Below, piece after piece: positions 54,614-64,000 of a stretch of 64,000 nt of DNA; positions within the stretch are counted from its first letter, which is position 1, and the number at the start of each line of letters is the position of its first letter. A program made the translations under genes and the position numbers. The DNA lies in the NCBI GenBank assembly GCA_007859835.1, contig SJPJ01000001.1, positions 2,589,257 through 2,653,256 of the forward strand, written 5' to 3'. The stretch comes from Novipirellula herctigrandis. Lineage in GTDB: Bacteria; Planctomycetota; Planctomycetia; Pirellulales; Pirellulaceae. The notes beneath the pieces are model-generated. The model was given only the letters and a program-made list of their open reading frames with translations. It did not search any database and had not been told where the DNA came from.

Positions 54614-57505
54614 ATGACGACTCACTATTGGCAAGTGTTCTTTACGAGCTTAATCACATGCTTGACTATCACATCGGGTGCAGAGGCCCAAACGAAGATG
54701 GATCTCTCGGGCCGCTGGTTCGTACGGATGGATCCCGATCGGCAATACACTCCCATCTCGGACCAGACGCCCCCCCTTTCAGACCAGACGCACAATGAAG
54801 CTGGGTTTCAACCGGTTCTGCTTCCCGGCACACTGCGGGATAGCGGTTTAGGCAATCCTGTTGGACCAAACACGAAATGGATCGCGCAAGGCAAACCAGC
54901 CTTATTGGAGCGACCGGAGTTCAAAAAACATCAAGCTCCTGATCAATTCAAAATCCCGTTTTGGCTGCAACCCAAACTGCATTATGTTGGCTCGGCATTT
55001 TACCAACGTACCGTCGAGATCCCGGAAACGTGGCAAGGCCAACAAGTCTCTCTGTCCCTCGAGCGTCCTCATTGGCGCACTCAAGTGTGGGTCGATGGAA
55101 AACCTGGGGGCGAAGACGATTCGCTCTCCACGCCACACGTCTACGATTTGACCAACCAACTCACGCCCGGCCGTCACACGCTGACCATCCTCGTCGACAA
55201 CTCCCTGCAACCGCTGGATGTTGGAATCAATTCGCATAGTGTCAGCGATCATACGCAAAGTGCTTGGCACGGCATTGTCGGCAAGATTGAGCTACGCGCA
55301 GAACCTCGACAAGCGATCCACAACGTACAGGTCTTTCCTGCCATTGACGGCCGTTCCGCAACAGTCACTTTGAACCTTAAGAATTTAGGCGAGAAAAAAC
55401 GTGATGGCAAAATCACGTTCCGTGTCACTCAACAAAACGAAGTCCTTGGTACACGATCCCTGAACGTTACGGCGGTAAATCAAGACGGAAACATTGAAAC
55501 ATCAATTCCGTTTAGTCGTGAAGCAAAGCGATGGGACGAATTCAATCCACAACAATGCCTGCTTGAAGTGACGTTAAGATCCGACAAATCTTCAGTAGCA
55601 ACAAAACAAATTTCCTTTGGTATTCGTCATCTCACAACCAAGGGCACGCGGTTCATTTTGAATGGGCGTCCATTGTTTCTCCGCGGAACGCTCGAATGCT
55701 GTATCTTCCCACTAACCGGATATCCGCCGACGGATGTTGAATCCTGGAAACGGATCATTCGGATTTGCAAGGCCCATGGACTCAATCACATTCGGTTTCA
55801 CTCTTGGTGCCCGCCCGAGGCTGCGTTTGTTGCAGCCGACGAATTGGGTTTCTACTTTCAAGTGGAATGTTCAACGTGGCCTAACAGCAGCACGTCGCTC
55901 GGTATTGGAAAACCGATTGACGAATGGCTGTATCGTGAAGGAGAACGAGTCCTTACCGAATATGGTAACCACCCGTCCTTTTTATTGCTCGCCATGGGTA
56001 ACGAACCCGGTGGACCACAACGAGGGGGCAAGTACCTTGGACCTTGGGTGGAACACTTCAAATCCCTTACGAAACGGCAACTCGTCACAAGCGGTGCGGG
56101 ATGGCCAAGTATTGCCGAGAATGAATTTCACGTAAGACCTGATCCAAGAATACAGCAGTGGGGACAAGGACTACGCAGTCGCATTAACGGTCTGCCGCCC
56201 AGCACGATGGTCGACTACCGAGACTTTGTGAACCAGTTTGAGATCCCGGTTATTAGTCACGAAATTGGCCAATGGTGCGTGTATCCCAACTTTGACGAAA
56301 TGAAAAAGTACGTTGGTTCTCTGCAGCCGCGCAACTTTGAAATCTTCCGCGAATTGCTCGCCGAAGCTCAAATGCCAGACCAAGACCACGATTTTTTGAT
56401 GGCATCAGGCATGCTACAAAAGCTGTGCTACAAGGAAGAGATTGAGTCGGCTTTGCGGACCCCTGGTTTTGGCGGTTTCCAACTACTAGACCTTCACGAT
56501 TTCCCAGGCCAAGGAACTGCGTTAGTGGGTATGCTTGATCCTTTCTGGGATTCAAAACCCTATATGACAGCGAGCGAATTCAGCCATTTTTGTGGTCCCA
56601 TCACTCCGCTTGCGAGAATGGCGAAGCGAACATGGACCAGCGACGAAGTCTTCGCTGCAGACATCGAAGTCTCTCATTTTGGTCCGAATGACCTAAGCGC
56701 AGTCGAACCCAAATGGAGCGTGAGTTGCGATGCCGAGATGATCGAATCAGGCTCGCTTCCGACCCTCGACATTCCTACGGGGAAACTCGCGAGGCTCGGG
56801 CGCATCGAACTTCCGCTTGGGAAACTCGGCGAGCCAGCGAAGCTGACATTGCGAGTTTGGCTAAGCGACGGCAAGCAAGAACATGGCAATGATTGGGATT
56901 TCTGGGTTTACCCGCCGGCAATCGATACACCACCCACCGAAGACATTCTCGTCGTAGACACTCTAAAGGGAACCACCGAGTCGCATCTTAAAAACGGCGG
57001 AAAGGTCGTTTTGCTAGTCGACCCTGCAAACTTGGATTCGAAGGTGCAAATCGGTTTTTCGTCGATCTTCTGGAACACGGCTTGGACCAGTGGACAATCG
57101 CCACATACGCTGGGCGTATTGTGCGATCCAAAACATCCTGCGCTATCCGCGTTCCCTACCGAATTCCACAGCAATTGGCAGTGGTGGGAACTCGTCAGTC
57201 GATCGAAGCCCATTGAGCTTGACTCGCTTCCACCTGATGTAAGGCCAATCGTCCAAGTCGTGCCTGATTGGTTCCGCCCACAGCGACTCGGATTGATCTT
57301 TGAAGTGAAAGTTGGTGACGGCAAACTTCTAGTCTGTTCAATCGATTTGAAAAACGAATTAGAGGCTCGGCCTGTCGCACGCCAATTACGCCAAAGTATT
57401 TTGAAATACGCTGCGAGTGACAATTTTGCCCCAACTAAAAGTGTGGATGTCGCATCGATCCATCGCTTGCTGAGTAGATCAACTTCGCAATCTGCGAACG
57501 ACTAA
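54614..57505 (+). CDS. Exported glycoside hydrolase of family 2 type
   Basis: A 963-residue enzyme with a signal peptide (WQVFFTSLITCLTITSGAEA, to about residue 25). A sugar-binding jelly roll covers about 28-220 (LHYVGSAFYQRTVEIPETWQ, VWVDGKPGGEDDSL), an immunoglobulin-like domain follows to about 335, then the TIM barrel (HGLNHIRFHSWCPPEAAFVA). The acid/base glutamate is in GNHPSFLLLAMGNEPGG near 463 and the nucleophile candidate in VISHEIGQW near 550. About 300 residues of beta-sandwich follow. It starts at ATG 54614; an upstream TTG adds twelve residues. It heads the sulfatase cluster; substrate could be a beta-linked uronate, galactoside or mannoside, not resolvable here. Confidence 0.88.
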   Translation: MTTHYWQVFFTSLITCLTITSGAEAQTKMDLSGRWFVRMDPDRQYTPISDQTPPLSDQTHNEAGFQPVLLPGTLRDSGLGNPVGPNTKWIAQGKPALLERPEFKKHQAPDQFKIPFWLQPKLHYVGSAFYQRTVEIPETWQGQQVSLSLERPHWRTQVWVDGKPGGEDDSLSTPHVYDLTNQLTPGRHTLTILVDNSLQPLDVGINSHSVSDHTQSAWHGIVGKIELRAEPRQAIHNVQVFPAIDGRSATVTLNLKNLGEKKRDGKITFRVTQQNEVLGTRSLNVTAVNQDGNIETSIPFSREAKRWDEFNPQQCLLEVTLRSDKSSVATKQISFGIRHLTTKGTRFILNGRPLFLRGTLECCIFPLTGYPPTDVESWKRIIRICKAHGLNHIRFHSWCPPEAAFVAADELGFYFQVECSTWPNSSTSLGIGKPIDEWLYREGERVLTEYGNHPSFLLLAMGNEPGGPQRGGKYLGPWVEHFKSLTKRQLVTSGAGWPSIAENEFHVRPDPRIQQWGQGLRSRINGLPPSTMVDYRDFVNQFEIPVISHEIGQWCVYPNFDEMKKYVGSLQPRNFEIFRELLAEAQMPDQDHDFLMASGMLQKLCYKEEIESALRTPGFGGFQLLDLHDFPGQGTALVGMLDPFWDSKPYMTASEFSHFCGPITPLARMAKRTWTSDEVFAADIEVSHFGPNDLSAVEPKWSVSCDAEMIESGSLPTLDIPTGKLARLGRIELPLGKLGEPAKLTLRVWLSDGKQEHGNDWDFWVYPPAIDTPPTEDILVVDTLKGTTESHLKNGGKVVLLVDPANLDSKVQIGFSSIFWNTAWTSGQSPHTLGVLCDPKHPALSAFPTEFHSNWQWWELVSRSKPIELDSLPPDVRPIVQVVPDWFRPQRLGLIFEVKVGDGKLLVCSIDLKNELEARPVARQLRQSILKYAASDNFAPTKSVDVASIHRLLSRSTSQSAND

Positions 57506-57668
57506 ACGGCAAGCACAAAACCGATCCGTCATTACCGTATTTGCCGACCACCGCATTTCGTGGTTCCCAGAAAATCACATTGGGATACGTTCTAAATCAT
57601 GATCCCAAGTCAACGGCTCGCTGATTTGTTTCTACCAAGCTTCAATCCCTGATACGAATCGAAATAGC

Positions 57669-59093
57669 ATGACACGAATCCTTTTCATCACGACGCTCTA
57701 CCTAGCCTTGTTTTGTGGAACACTCGCAGCATCCGAATCGAAACCGAATGTGATCGTGGTTCTTAGTGACGATCAGGGATGGGCAGACATTGGCTACAAC
57801 AACCCGAAGGTCTATACGCCGAATCTCGACAACCTGGCATGCCGTGGTGCCAAGTTCGTGAACCACTACGTCATGCCGCAGTGTACGCCGACTCGCGTTG
57901 CACTAATGACAGGGATGTACCCGGGGCGTTTTGGTGGTGCAGCAATGCAGGCCAACAACGCACCTTCGTTCCCAATCGGCACTCCTACGCTCGCTAACAT
58001 GTTCAAGGATAGCGGCTACGAAACGTCGATATGCGGCAAATGGCACTTGGGATCATCGCCCCAGCACGGCCCAAATCACTTCGGTTTCGACGAAAGCTAT
58101 GGGTCCTTGGCCGGTGCGGTCGGCATGTATGACCATCGTTATCGCAAGGGGGAATTCTATGAAACGTGGCATCGCAATCATCAACCTATTGAAGGTAATG
58201 AAGACGGAGTACATGCAACGGATTTGGTGACGCGAGAAGCAATGGGTTTTATTGAAAAAGAACATGAGAAGCCATTCTTCTTATACATTGCCTTTCACTC
58301 CGTCCATACTCCGCTCGATGAACGAGGTGAGTTTGTCGATCAACCTACAAAGCTTGACGACAAGAATCCAAAACGCTGGCTTCATGAAGACGACATCAAG
58401 TGGTTCAACGACCCGGAGGGAAAAATCCAATCTGAAACCGACCCCGAAAAGCGACTGCTGTTAGCGGCCGCTTACCACTTGGACGACGCTATGGGCGAGA
58501 TTGTCGGCGCGTTGGAACGTAGCGGCCATCGAGAGAACACGTTGATTCTATTTTCATCCGATAATGGCCCACAAGGCAATTGGAACGGTAACGCCTATCC
58601 TGACGATTTAAAACTGACCGATTTCAACCAGACGCTACCAATGCGGGGCAAGAAATTAGATGTTTGGGAAGGCGGCATTCACGTAGCCGCCTTTGCCAAT
58701 TGGCCTGGCAAAATTGATCCGAAAGAGATCACCGCCCCCGTTCACATTGTCGATTGGTATCCGACGCTGGCGAATTTGATTGCCTATCAACCATCCACGC
58801 CGACTAGATGGGACGGCGTGGATCTTTCCAGTGTTATTTTTGGTGATGACTCATTAGCCAAACGAGATCTCTATTGGACCTGGAACACGAAAACCAATCG
58901 CTGGGCCCTGAGGTACGGCGAATGGAAAATTGTGAAATATGGTGTCGGGTCGCCGGAGCAGCCTAGCCAGTGGCAACTTTTCAATCTTGCGGAAGATCCG
59001 AAAGAACAAACGAACGTCGCAGTGGAGCATCCCGAAATCGTTTCGACTCTCCATCAACGATTTTTGATTCATCGAGCAAAGGACAAAAAGTAA
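57669..59093 (+). CDS. Formylglycine sulfatase (S1 family)
   Basis: A 474-residue exported sulfatase with a signal peptide (ILFITTLYLALFCGTLAA). The first metal site is NVIVVLSDDQGWADIGYNNP near residue 30, the modification site is CTPTR at residues 72-76, so Cys72 should become formylglycine, and GKWHLGSS near 125 and FSSDNGPQGNW near 300 supply further metal and sulfate ligands. It would cut sulfate esters from a carbohydrate in the periplasm. It lies 163 bp after the GH2-like gene and overlaps the next sulfatase by one base (TAATG), so the two are coupled. The anaerobic or aerobic maturase is not in the window. Confidence 0.94.
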   Translation: MTRILFITTLYLALFCGTLAASESKPNVIVVLSDDQGWADIGYNNPKVYTPNLDNLACRGAKFVNHYVMPQCTPTRVALMTGMYPGRFGGAAMQANNAPSFPIGTPTLANMFKDSGYETSICGKWHLGSSPQHGPNHFGFDESYGSLAGAVGMYDHRYRKGEFYETWHRNHQPIEGNEDGVHATDLVTREAMGFIEKEHEKPFFLYIAFHSVHTPLDERGEFVDQPTKLDDKNPKRWLHEDDIKWFNDPEGKIQSETDPEKRLLLAAAYHLDDAMGEIVGALERSGHRENTLILFSSDNGPQGNWNGNAYPDDLKLTDFNQTLPMRGKKLDVWEGGIHVAAFANWPGKIDPKEITAPVHIVDWYPTLANLIAYQPSTPTRWDGVDLSSVIFGDDSLAKRDLYWTWNTKTNRWALRYGEWKIVKYGVGSPEQPSQWQLFNLAEDPKEQTNVAVEHPEIVSTLHQRFLIHRAKDKK

Positions 59094-60541
59094 TGATCAA
59101 AACCAAATACATAGCAATCGTTTTGCTCGTTGCCGTTATGGGCACGTTCCTTCCTTGTGCTTTGCATGCTGCCGAACCGCCCAACGTGTTGTTCATCGCA
59201 ATTGATGATCTGAATGACTGGATTGGTTGCCTAGGTGGTCACCCGAATGCGGTGACTCCCAATATTGATCGCTTGGCTCGCCGCGGGGTTTTGTTTTCCA
59301 ATGCTCACTCTCAGGCACCGATTTGTGGCCCTAGTCGTGCGAGTCTTTTCACCGGACTTCTGCCTTCAACCTCCGGAATCTACGGGCAAATCTCCGACAA
59401 ACAGATCCCTTTGGCCAGCCCCATTGCGGCACGGGCAAGGCTGCTGCCTGACTATTTTGAAGATTACGGCTACAAAACATTGGCCTGTGGAAAGCTATTC
59501 CATAACGGCGATCGAGCTGGTGTTTTTGACGACTACGGTGGACAAGCAAGCTTTGGTCCGAAACCAAAGAAACGATTCAAATACGATCCAGCTTGGTTTC
59601 CAGATAAAATGGGAAGCACACAAACCGATTGGGGAGCCTTTCCTGAGACCGACGCAGAGATGCCCGACGACAAGATCGCCGCTTATGGTGTCGAAAAGTT
59701 GAAACAGCAGCATGACAAACCGTTCTTTTTGGCCGTTGGATTCATGCGTCCGCATGTTCCTTGGTACGTCCCGCAAAAATGGTTTGATATGCATCCCGTG
59801 GAAAACATCAAACTTCCACCCTACATCGCGAACGACCTTGACGATGTGCCGGAAATATCGCGGCAAGTGAACGATTTGCCCGCCATGCCAACGACCGAGT
59901 GGGCAATCGAGGAAAACGAATGGAAAAACATCGTCCAAAGTTACCTAGCATGCACGACCTTTGTTGACGCTCAAGTTGGCAAAGTACTCGACGCACTCCG
60001 GCAAAGCCCCTATCGCGACAATACGATCGTGATTCTTTGGTCGGACCACGGTTACCATCTTGGTGAAAAGAACCGGTTTGCAAAGCAGGCTTTGTGGGAT
60101 CGCGCCAACCGGATGCCGTTAATCATCGCCACACCCGATCGCCGCCATGGCGCAATTTGCTCAAAGCCTGTAGGCTTGATTGATCTCTATCCGTCCTTGT
60201 TGGATCTCTGTGCATTGCCTGCCAACACGGTAAACGATGGCCGCTCATTGGCCCCGTTGCTTGCTAATCCCAACGCAACATGGGATGCGGTGACCATCAC
60301 AACCTATGGCCCCGGAAACCATGCGATCCAAACCGAGCGATATCGCTTTTATCAATATGAAGACGGATCATTGGAATTGTACGATCACGCCGAGGATCCC
60401 AATGAGTGGAAAAATCTTGCCCTGGATCCCTCGATGAAGGACGTACTCGACACCCTGCGTTCAAAGCTACCGAAATCGAATGCAGAGTCATCAAAATACA
60501 ACAAGTATCCTGCTAATCGATACTTTCAAAAAAGATTCTAA
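59093..60541 (+). CDS. Formylglycine sulfatase, iduronate-2-sulfatase-like
   Basis: A 482-residue exported sulfatase with a signal peptide (IAIVLLVAVMGTFLPCALHA). The metal-binding start is NVLFIAIDDLNDWIGCLGGH, the modification site CGPSR is at residues 78-82, and ILWSDHGYHLGEKNRF near 315 carries the distal metal ligands. The DDLNDW start and LGEK motif are typical of the iduronate-2-sulfatase-like branch (S1_7). The ATG overlaps the previous stop codon (TAATG). It should act on a different sulfate position or sugar from its neighbour. C-terminal residues (NKYPANRYFQKRF) are basic. Confidence 0.94.
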   Translation: MIKTKYIAIVLLVAVMGTFLPCALHAAEPPNVLFIAIDDLNDWIGCLGGHPNAVTPNIDRLARRGVLFSNAHSQAPICGPSRASLFTGLLPSTSGIYGQISDKQIPLASPIAARARLLPDYFEDYGYKTLACGKLFHNGDRAGVFDDYGGQASFGPKPKKRFKYDPAWFPDKMGSTQTDWGAFPETDAEMPDDKIAAYGVEKLKQQHDKPFFLAVGFMRPHVPWYVPQKWFDMHPVENIKLPPYIANDLDDVPEISRQVNDLPAMPTTEWAIEENEWKNIVQSYLACTTFVDAQVGKVLDALRQSPYRDNTIVILWSDHGYHLGEKNRFAKQALWDRANRMPLIIATPDRRHGAICSKPVGLIDLYPSLLDLCALPANTVNDGRSLAPLLANPNATWDAVTITTYGPGNHAIQTERYRFYQYEDGSLELYDHAEDPNEWKNLALDPSMKDVLDTLRSKLPKSNAESSKYNKYPANRYFQKRF

Positions 60542-60641
60542 TCACTGGCTGCATCATCATGCTTTGGGCGTAGGCAATCATATGAGAGCTCCCAAAGAAT
60601 CATCCAACCTCAATCGAGACGTCCAACAAAATCGAGCGACA

Positions 60642-61901
60642 ATGCAAACAACGAGAACGACAAGAATGCGATATGGGTTATTCACTGTCTGGAGCGTGCT
60701 CACTACGGCCTTTCTCGGGCCAGTCGTAAAGGCCGAGGATTTCGGCGACGACCATCGACAAATAGCGCTGTGTAATGCCGACTCGGGAGTATCCAATTCG
60801 GTTATTTTCACCACGGACTCGATGCCCTCGCCAGTCGAACTGCCGAAGGCTGATGTCGCCAAGCAAGCACGTCTGATCTTCAAGAAACAAGTGCAATCGT
60901 CCCATGCCCAGCGTCGGAAGGAATTGGCAGAGAAGAATATCACGATTGACGACAAGACCTTGAAGTGGAAAGAATCCACCTATGGAGAAAGACCGAAGAA
61001 TGGACACAGCCTTTGGATCTCGATGCACGGTGGCGGCGGAGCACCGGCGATCGTAAACGACCGCCAATGGGAAAACCAAGTCAAACTGTACCAGCCAAAA
61101 GAGGGAATCTACATCGCGCCGCGAGCACCGACGGACACATGGGATCTGTGGCATCAAAACCATATCGACCCTCTGTTCGCGAGATTGATCGAAAACCACA
61201 TTGCGGTGCACGGAGTCGATCCCAACCGAGTTTACATCATGGGGTACTCCGCAGGCGGTGACGGCGTCTGGCAGCTCGCACCTCGTATGGCGGATCGATT
61301 CGCAGCAGCCTCGATGATGGCAGGGCACCCGAATGAGGCCTCATTGCTTGGACTCCGCAACCTTCCCTTCGCAATCTTCATGGGAGGTAACGACCGTGCC
61401 TACAAACGTAACACGATCGCTGCAAACAAAGCCAAGGAACTTGACGAACTTCGCCAAGCCGATCCGGACGGATACGTGCATCTAGTACGCATCTATGAAG
61501 GGCTCGGCCATTGGATGAATCGGAAGGACCAGGAAGCCCTTCCCTGGATGGCTAGCTATGAACGCCAACCGTGGCCAAAGAAGATCATATGGTACCAAGA
61601 CAATGTAACGCACGACCGATTCTATTGGCTCAAAATCCCTGAAGGCACAGCAAAAAAGGGTACGACAATCACCGCGACGGTTAACGGACAACACATTGAA
61701 CTCAGTGGCGAAATCCCCACAGGGACGCGAATCCGTTTATCCGACAATCTTCTAGATCTCGACCAAGATGTCCAAGTATCCGTAAACAACAAAGCTGCGT
61801 TTTCCAGAAGAGTTCATCGCAGCATCAAAGTATTAGAGAAAACGCTCGCCGAACGCTTAGATCTCGCTGCAGCCGCTTCCGCCGAAATTATCTTGGAATA
61901 A
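60642..61901 (+). CDS. Exported alpha/beta hydrolase (esterase-like)
   Basis: About 419 residues. A membrane-spanning signal helix (YGLFTVWSVLTTAFLGPVVK) starts about residue 12 from ATG 60642; other in-frame ATGs lie at 60582 and 60666, and the frame reaches back into the sulfatase gene. The hydrolase core reads SLWISMHGGGGAP (oxyanion region), YIAPRAPTDTWDLWHQNHID, and the nucleophile elbow YIMGYSAGGDGVWQ with Ser203 (from 60642). The catalytic His is probably in EGLGHWMNRKDQE. It resembles PHB-depolymerase or feruloyl/carbohydrate esterases and could remove acyl groups from the cluster's glycan. A short C-terminal beta domain follows. Confidence 0.82.
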   Translation: MQTTRTTRMRYGLFTVWSVLTTAFLGPVVKAEDFGDDHRQIALCNADSGVSNSVIFTTDSMPSPVELPKADVAKQARLIFKKQVQSSHAQRRKELAEKNITIDDKTLKWKESTYGERPKNGHSLWISMHGGGGAPAIVNDRQWENQVKLYQPKEGIYIAPRAPTDTWDLWHQNHIDPLFARLIENHIAVHGVDPNRVYIMGYSAGGDGVWQLAPRMADRFAAASMMAGHPNEASLLGLRNLPFAIFMGGNDRAYKRNTIAANKAKELDELRQADPDGYVHLVRIYEGLGHWMNRKDQEALPWMASYERQPWPKKIIWYQDNVTHDRFYWLKIPEGTAKKGTTITATVNGQHIELSGEIPTGTRIRLSDNLLDLDQDVQVSVNNKAAFSRRVHRSIKVLEKTLAERLDLAAAASAEIILE

Positions 61902-62042
61902 GCGATGCCCGATGCTGTACGACAATGCGTTAATGTAGACAACGGTCCGAACCACTACCACACGATGCCTACAAACACAACGCAATGCCAAGCCGAGATG
62001 ACTTGACCTGTGCCCCCCCGACTTCAAGAAACGAAAAACAAC

Positions 62043-63404
62043 ATGACTTCACGTTTTACGATTGCGGCGTTATCTGCGGTTACCGTTTTTTCCACGCTTG
62101 CCGCATCCACCAATGCACAATCGGCCTCCTACGACCGGACTGCGGACCAGCACGGCTTCATCATTTTCATGGAAGAAGGTGGCTGGTGCTGGTACCAGGA
62201 TCCACGATCCATCATGCATGACGGAAAACTTTTTATCGGTTCGGTGAAGGGAAACGGCTCGGGATCGGCACGCGTCGGCGTCTACGATCTGAAAACCAAA
62301 CAACCGATTGGCACGGCAACGATGCGGGACAACTTCCAACGCGACGACCACAACTCGCCCGTCTTCTTTGCTCGACCTGATGGATCCGTACTTGCAGTCT
62401 ATGCACTACACGGCAATGACAAATTGCATCGCTATCGCATTTCGGATCCCGACGCCCCGCTGAGATGGAGCGAGGAAAAGGTGTTCGATCACAACAACAC
62501 TTTGGCGGAGCGTGACGGCGTCACTTACATGAATCTCTACAACATGAGCAGTGAAGGAAAACTGTACAACTTCTACCGCGGATTTCAGTACAACCCTTGC
62601 TTCATTACTTCAACGGATGCCGGGCTGACATGGGGCGAAGACACCCACTTTATCAAGAGCGAGGTTGTAGGATACCAACGCCCCTACGTCCGCTATGCAG
62701 GTAACGGAATCGATACTGTGCACGTTAGCTTTACGGACGCACATCCACGCAACTTTGGAAATAGCATCTACTACACGGCCTTTCGTGATGGGAAGTACTT
62801 CCGTGCTGACGGGACACTCATCAAGGATCTAAAGCAAGATGGCCCACTTGTGCCGAGTGAAGCGGAACTTGTTTACAAAGGTAACGGTAAGAATGGGATC
62901 GCCGATAATGAAAGTGAAGAAAACCGGGCCTGGACAGCCGCCATGACGATCGACGCACAGGGTCATCCCCATATCGGCTATACAGTGCATTTATTTAATG
63001 AGGACCATCGTTTTCGGATTGCCTCGTGGGACGGCAAGCAATGGCATGATCGGCAGGTCGCCTTTGCCGGCAAGTGTCTGTATACAGCAGAGTCGAGCTA
63101 CACCGGCCTGATCAGCCTCGATCCGAAAGATCCGTCAATCGTGGTGATCTCCACCGACGTTGATCCAACCACCGGAAAGGATGGCGGCGGCAAGCACGAA
63201 ATCTACCGCGCCAAAGTGGGACTCCGCGACGATGTCAACACCATCGAGTGGGAAGCCGTAACGAAGGATTCCCCCGTCCGCAACCTCCGACCGATGGTTG
63301 TTTGCGACGGCGAAACACGCGTCATTCTTTGGAATCGTGGCGACTTCAAGTCCTACACCGATTTCCAACTCGACACCATCGGGTTGGTCGAAAGTGTAAA
63401 ATAG
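62043..63404 (+). CDS. Exported BNR_4-type beta-propeller protein, possible polysaccharide lyase
   Basis: A 453-residue protein with a signal peptide (FTIAALSAVTVFSTLAASTN). From about residue 30 the sequence is a beta-propeller with BNR-like turns: GWCWYQDPRSIMHDGKLFIG, FQRDDHNSPVFFARPDGSVL, STDAGLTWGED, NGIDTVHVSFTDAHP, ENRAWTAAMTIDAQGHPHIG and NRGDFKSYTDFQLDTIGL. This matches the BNR_4 family, some members of which are ulvan or rhamnose-glucuronate lyases with a catalytic His-Arg/Tyr set; HNSP and HP contexts here fit but do not prove it. GTG 62010 is an alternative start. It is between the esterase and the third sulfatase. Confidence 0.82.
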   Translation: MTSRFTIAALSAVTVFSTLAASTNAQSASYDRTADQHGFIIFMEEGGWCWYQDPRSIMHDGKLFIGSVKGNGSGSARVGVYDLKTKQPIGTATMRDNFQRDDHNSPVFFARPDGSVLAVYALHGNDKLHRYRISDPDAPLRWSEEKVFDHNNTLAERDGVTYMNLYNMSSEGKLYNFYRGFQYNPCFITSTDAGLTWGEDTHFIKSEVVGYQRPYVRYAGNGIDTVHVSFTDAHPRNFGNSIYYTAFRDGKYFRADGTLIKDLKQDGPLVPSEAELVYKGNGKNGIADNESEENRAWTAAMTIDAQGHPHIGYTVHLFNEDHRFRIASWDGKQWHDRQVAFAGKCLYTAESSYTGLISLDPKDPSIVVISTDVDPTTGKDGGGKHEIYRAKVGLRDDVNTIEWEAVTKDSPVRNLRPMVVCDGETRVILWNRGDFKSYTDFQLDTIGLVESVK

Positions 63405-63454
63405 TAAGACAAAAAACACGCGCCGTTAACACCCCTATGAGAGAGTGACCTGCC

Positions 63455-64000
63455 ATGAATCGAATCCCGTTGATGGCGATATTGTGCCTTGCTCTTCCCC
63501 CTTTGCTTGGCCTCCGTTCGGCGACTCAGGCAGAGCAGCCACCAAACATCGTAATCGTCTTGGCTGACGATCTCGGGTATTCGGATGTTGGATTCAATGG
63601 ATGCAAAGACATTCCAACGCCCCACATTGATTCCATCGCCGAGAACGGTGTCCGCTTTACAAACGGCTATGTCAGCTTCTCTGTTTGTGGTCCGAGTCGG
63701 GCCGGGTTGATGACCGGTCGTTATCAGGGCCGTTTTGGATTTCGTGTCAATCCGAGCATTGACCCGACCGACCCCACCATCGGTTTGCCACAAGACGAAA
63801 AGAATCTTGCGGAAACGCTCGGCACCGTCGGCTACACCAGCGGCGTGCTGGGAAAATGGCACCTGGGTTCTCATCCAACACAGCACCCGCTCAAACGCGG
63901 GTTTGATGAATTCTACGGTTTCCTTAGCGGCGGTCACGATTACTTCCCGGAAAAATTAACGCTCAATGACTTGAGCGAAGTCCGACAAAAGTGGCAATGG
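63455..64000 (+). CDS. Formylglycine sulfatase (3' part outside the window)
   Basis: The first 182 residues of a third exported sulfatase. The signal peptide (LMAILCLALPPLLGLRSATQ) is followed by the metal site NIVIVLADDLGYSDVGFNG near residue 30, the modification motif CGPSR at residues 78-82 (Cys78), and GKWHLGSH near 137. The start ATG 63455 has GAGAG about eleven bases upstream. It is arylsulfatase A-like in its first third; specificity cannot be judged. The frame is still open at the window end. Confidence 0.95.
   Translation, partial: MNRIPLMAILCLALPPLLGLRSATQAEQPPNIVIVLADDLGYSDVGFNGCKDIPTPHIDSIAENGVRFTNGYVSFSVCGPSRAGLMTGRYQGRFGFRVNPSIDPTDPTIGLPQDEKNLAETLGTVGYTSGVLGKWHLGSHPTQHPLKRGFDEFYGFLSGGHDYFPEKLTLNDLSEVRQKWQW

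Overview
The window looks like chromosomal DNA of a marine planctomycete of the Rhodopirellula/Pirellulaceae type. I infer this from gene content: several formylglycine sulfatases beside a GH2-type hydrolase, tetrahydromethanopterin-linked C1 genes (fhcA-fhcD-fhcC), a PASTA-less Ser/Thr kinase with a DLG motif, ECF sigma factors linked to large envelope proteins, an atypical EF-G, many TTG/GTG starts and weak Shine-Dalgarno sites. No rRNA, tRNA, CRISPR array, transposase or phage gene was recognised.

Layout. 1-8.4 kb (mostly minus strand): RRM RNA-binding protein (cut by the window edge), GT4 glycosyltransferase, YkgJ-type cysteine-cluster protein, DinG/XPD-like helicase lacking one FeS-ligand cysteine, class III aminotransferase, and a large protein of uncertain family. 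8.4-11.7 kb: long MscS/MscK-type channel with its terminator. 12.0-18.3 kb (plus): a compact four-gene unit, ECF sigma factor, membrane anti-sigma-like protein, an 82-residue helical protein and a 1299-residue FtsK/SpoIIIE-type ATPase with one intact and two degenerate ATPase-like domains. It resembles a pared-down type VII-like secretion or translocation module and is the best candidate for an undescribed system. 18.3-24 kb: CutA, HlyD-like adaptor, small hypothetical, lipoprotein, SurA/PpiC-type isomerase and UbiD decarboxylase. 24.5-29.8 kb: exported CHAT-like protein without recognisable catalytic residues, facing an ECF sigma factor tail to tail, then pgl and panB.

30-34 kb: fhcA-fhcD-fhcC with ATGA overlaps (C1 transfer between formyl-methanofuran and tetrahydromethanopterin; no fhcB here). 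34.3-35.6 kb: exported Pro/Tyr-rich protein with a pentapeptide repeat inside its signal peptide. 35.8-40.9 kb: rpsL, rpsG, divergent fusA, mtnA and csrA. 42-48.6 kb: aldo/keto reductase, TrkH/KtrB and TrkA/KtrA potassium uptake, lysA, and a fusion of cyclic-nucleotide-binding domains with a four-cluster ferredoxin. 48.8-54 kb: zinc-ribbon Ser/Thr kinase, thiG and a CelD-type GNAT protein.

54.6-64 kb (plus): a polysaccharide-degradation cluster, a GH2-like glycosidase, three sulfatases (the last cut by the window end), an exported alpha/beta hydrolase and a BNR-type beta-propeller protein, all with signal peptides. Together they would desulfate, deacylate and cleave a sulfated algal glycan; ulvan is one possibility but the substrate is not shown by the sequence. 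A 22-bp tandem repeat lies just upstream.
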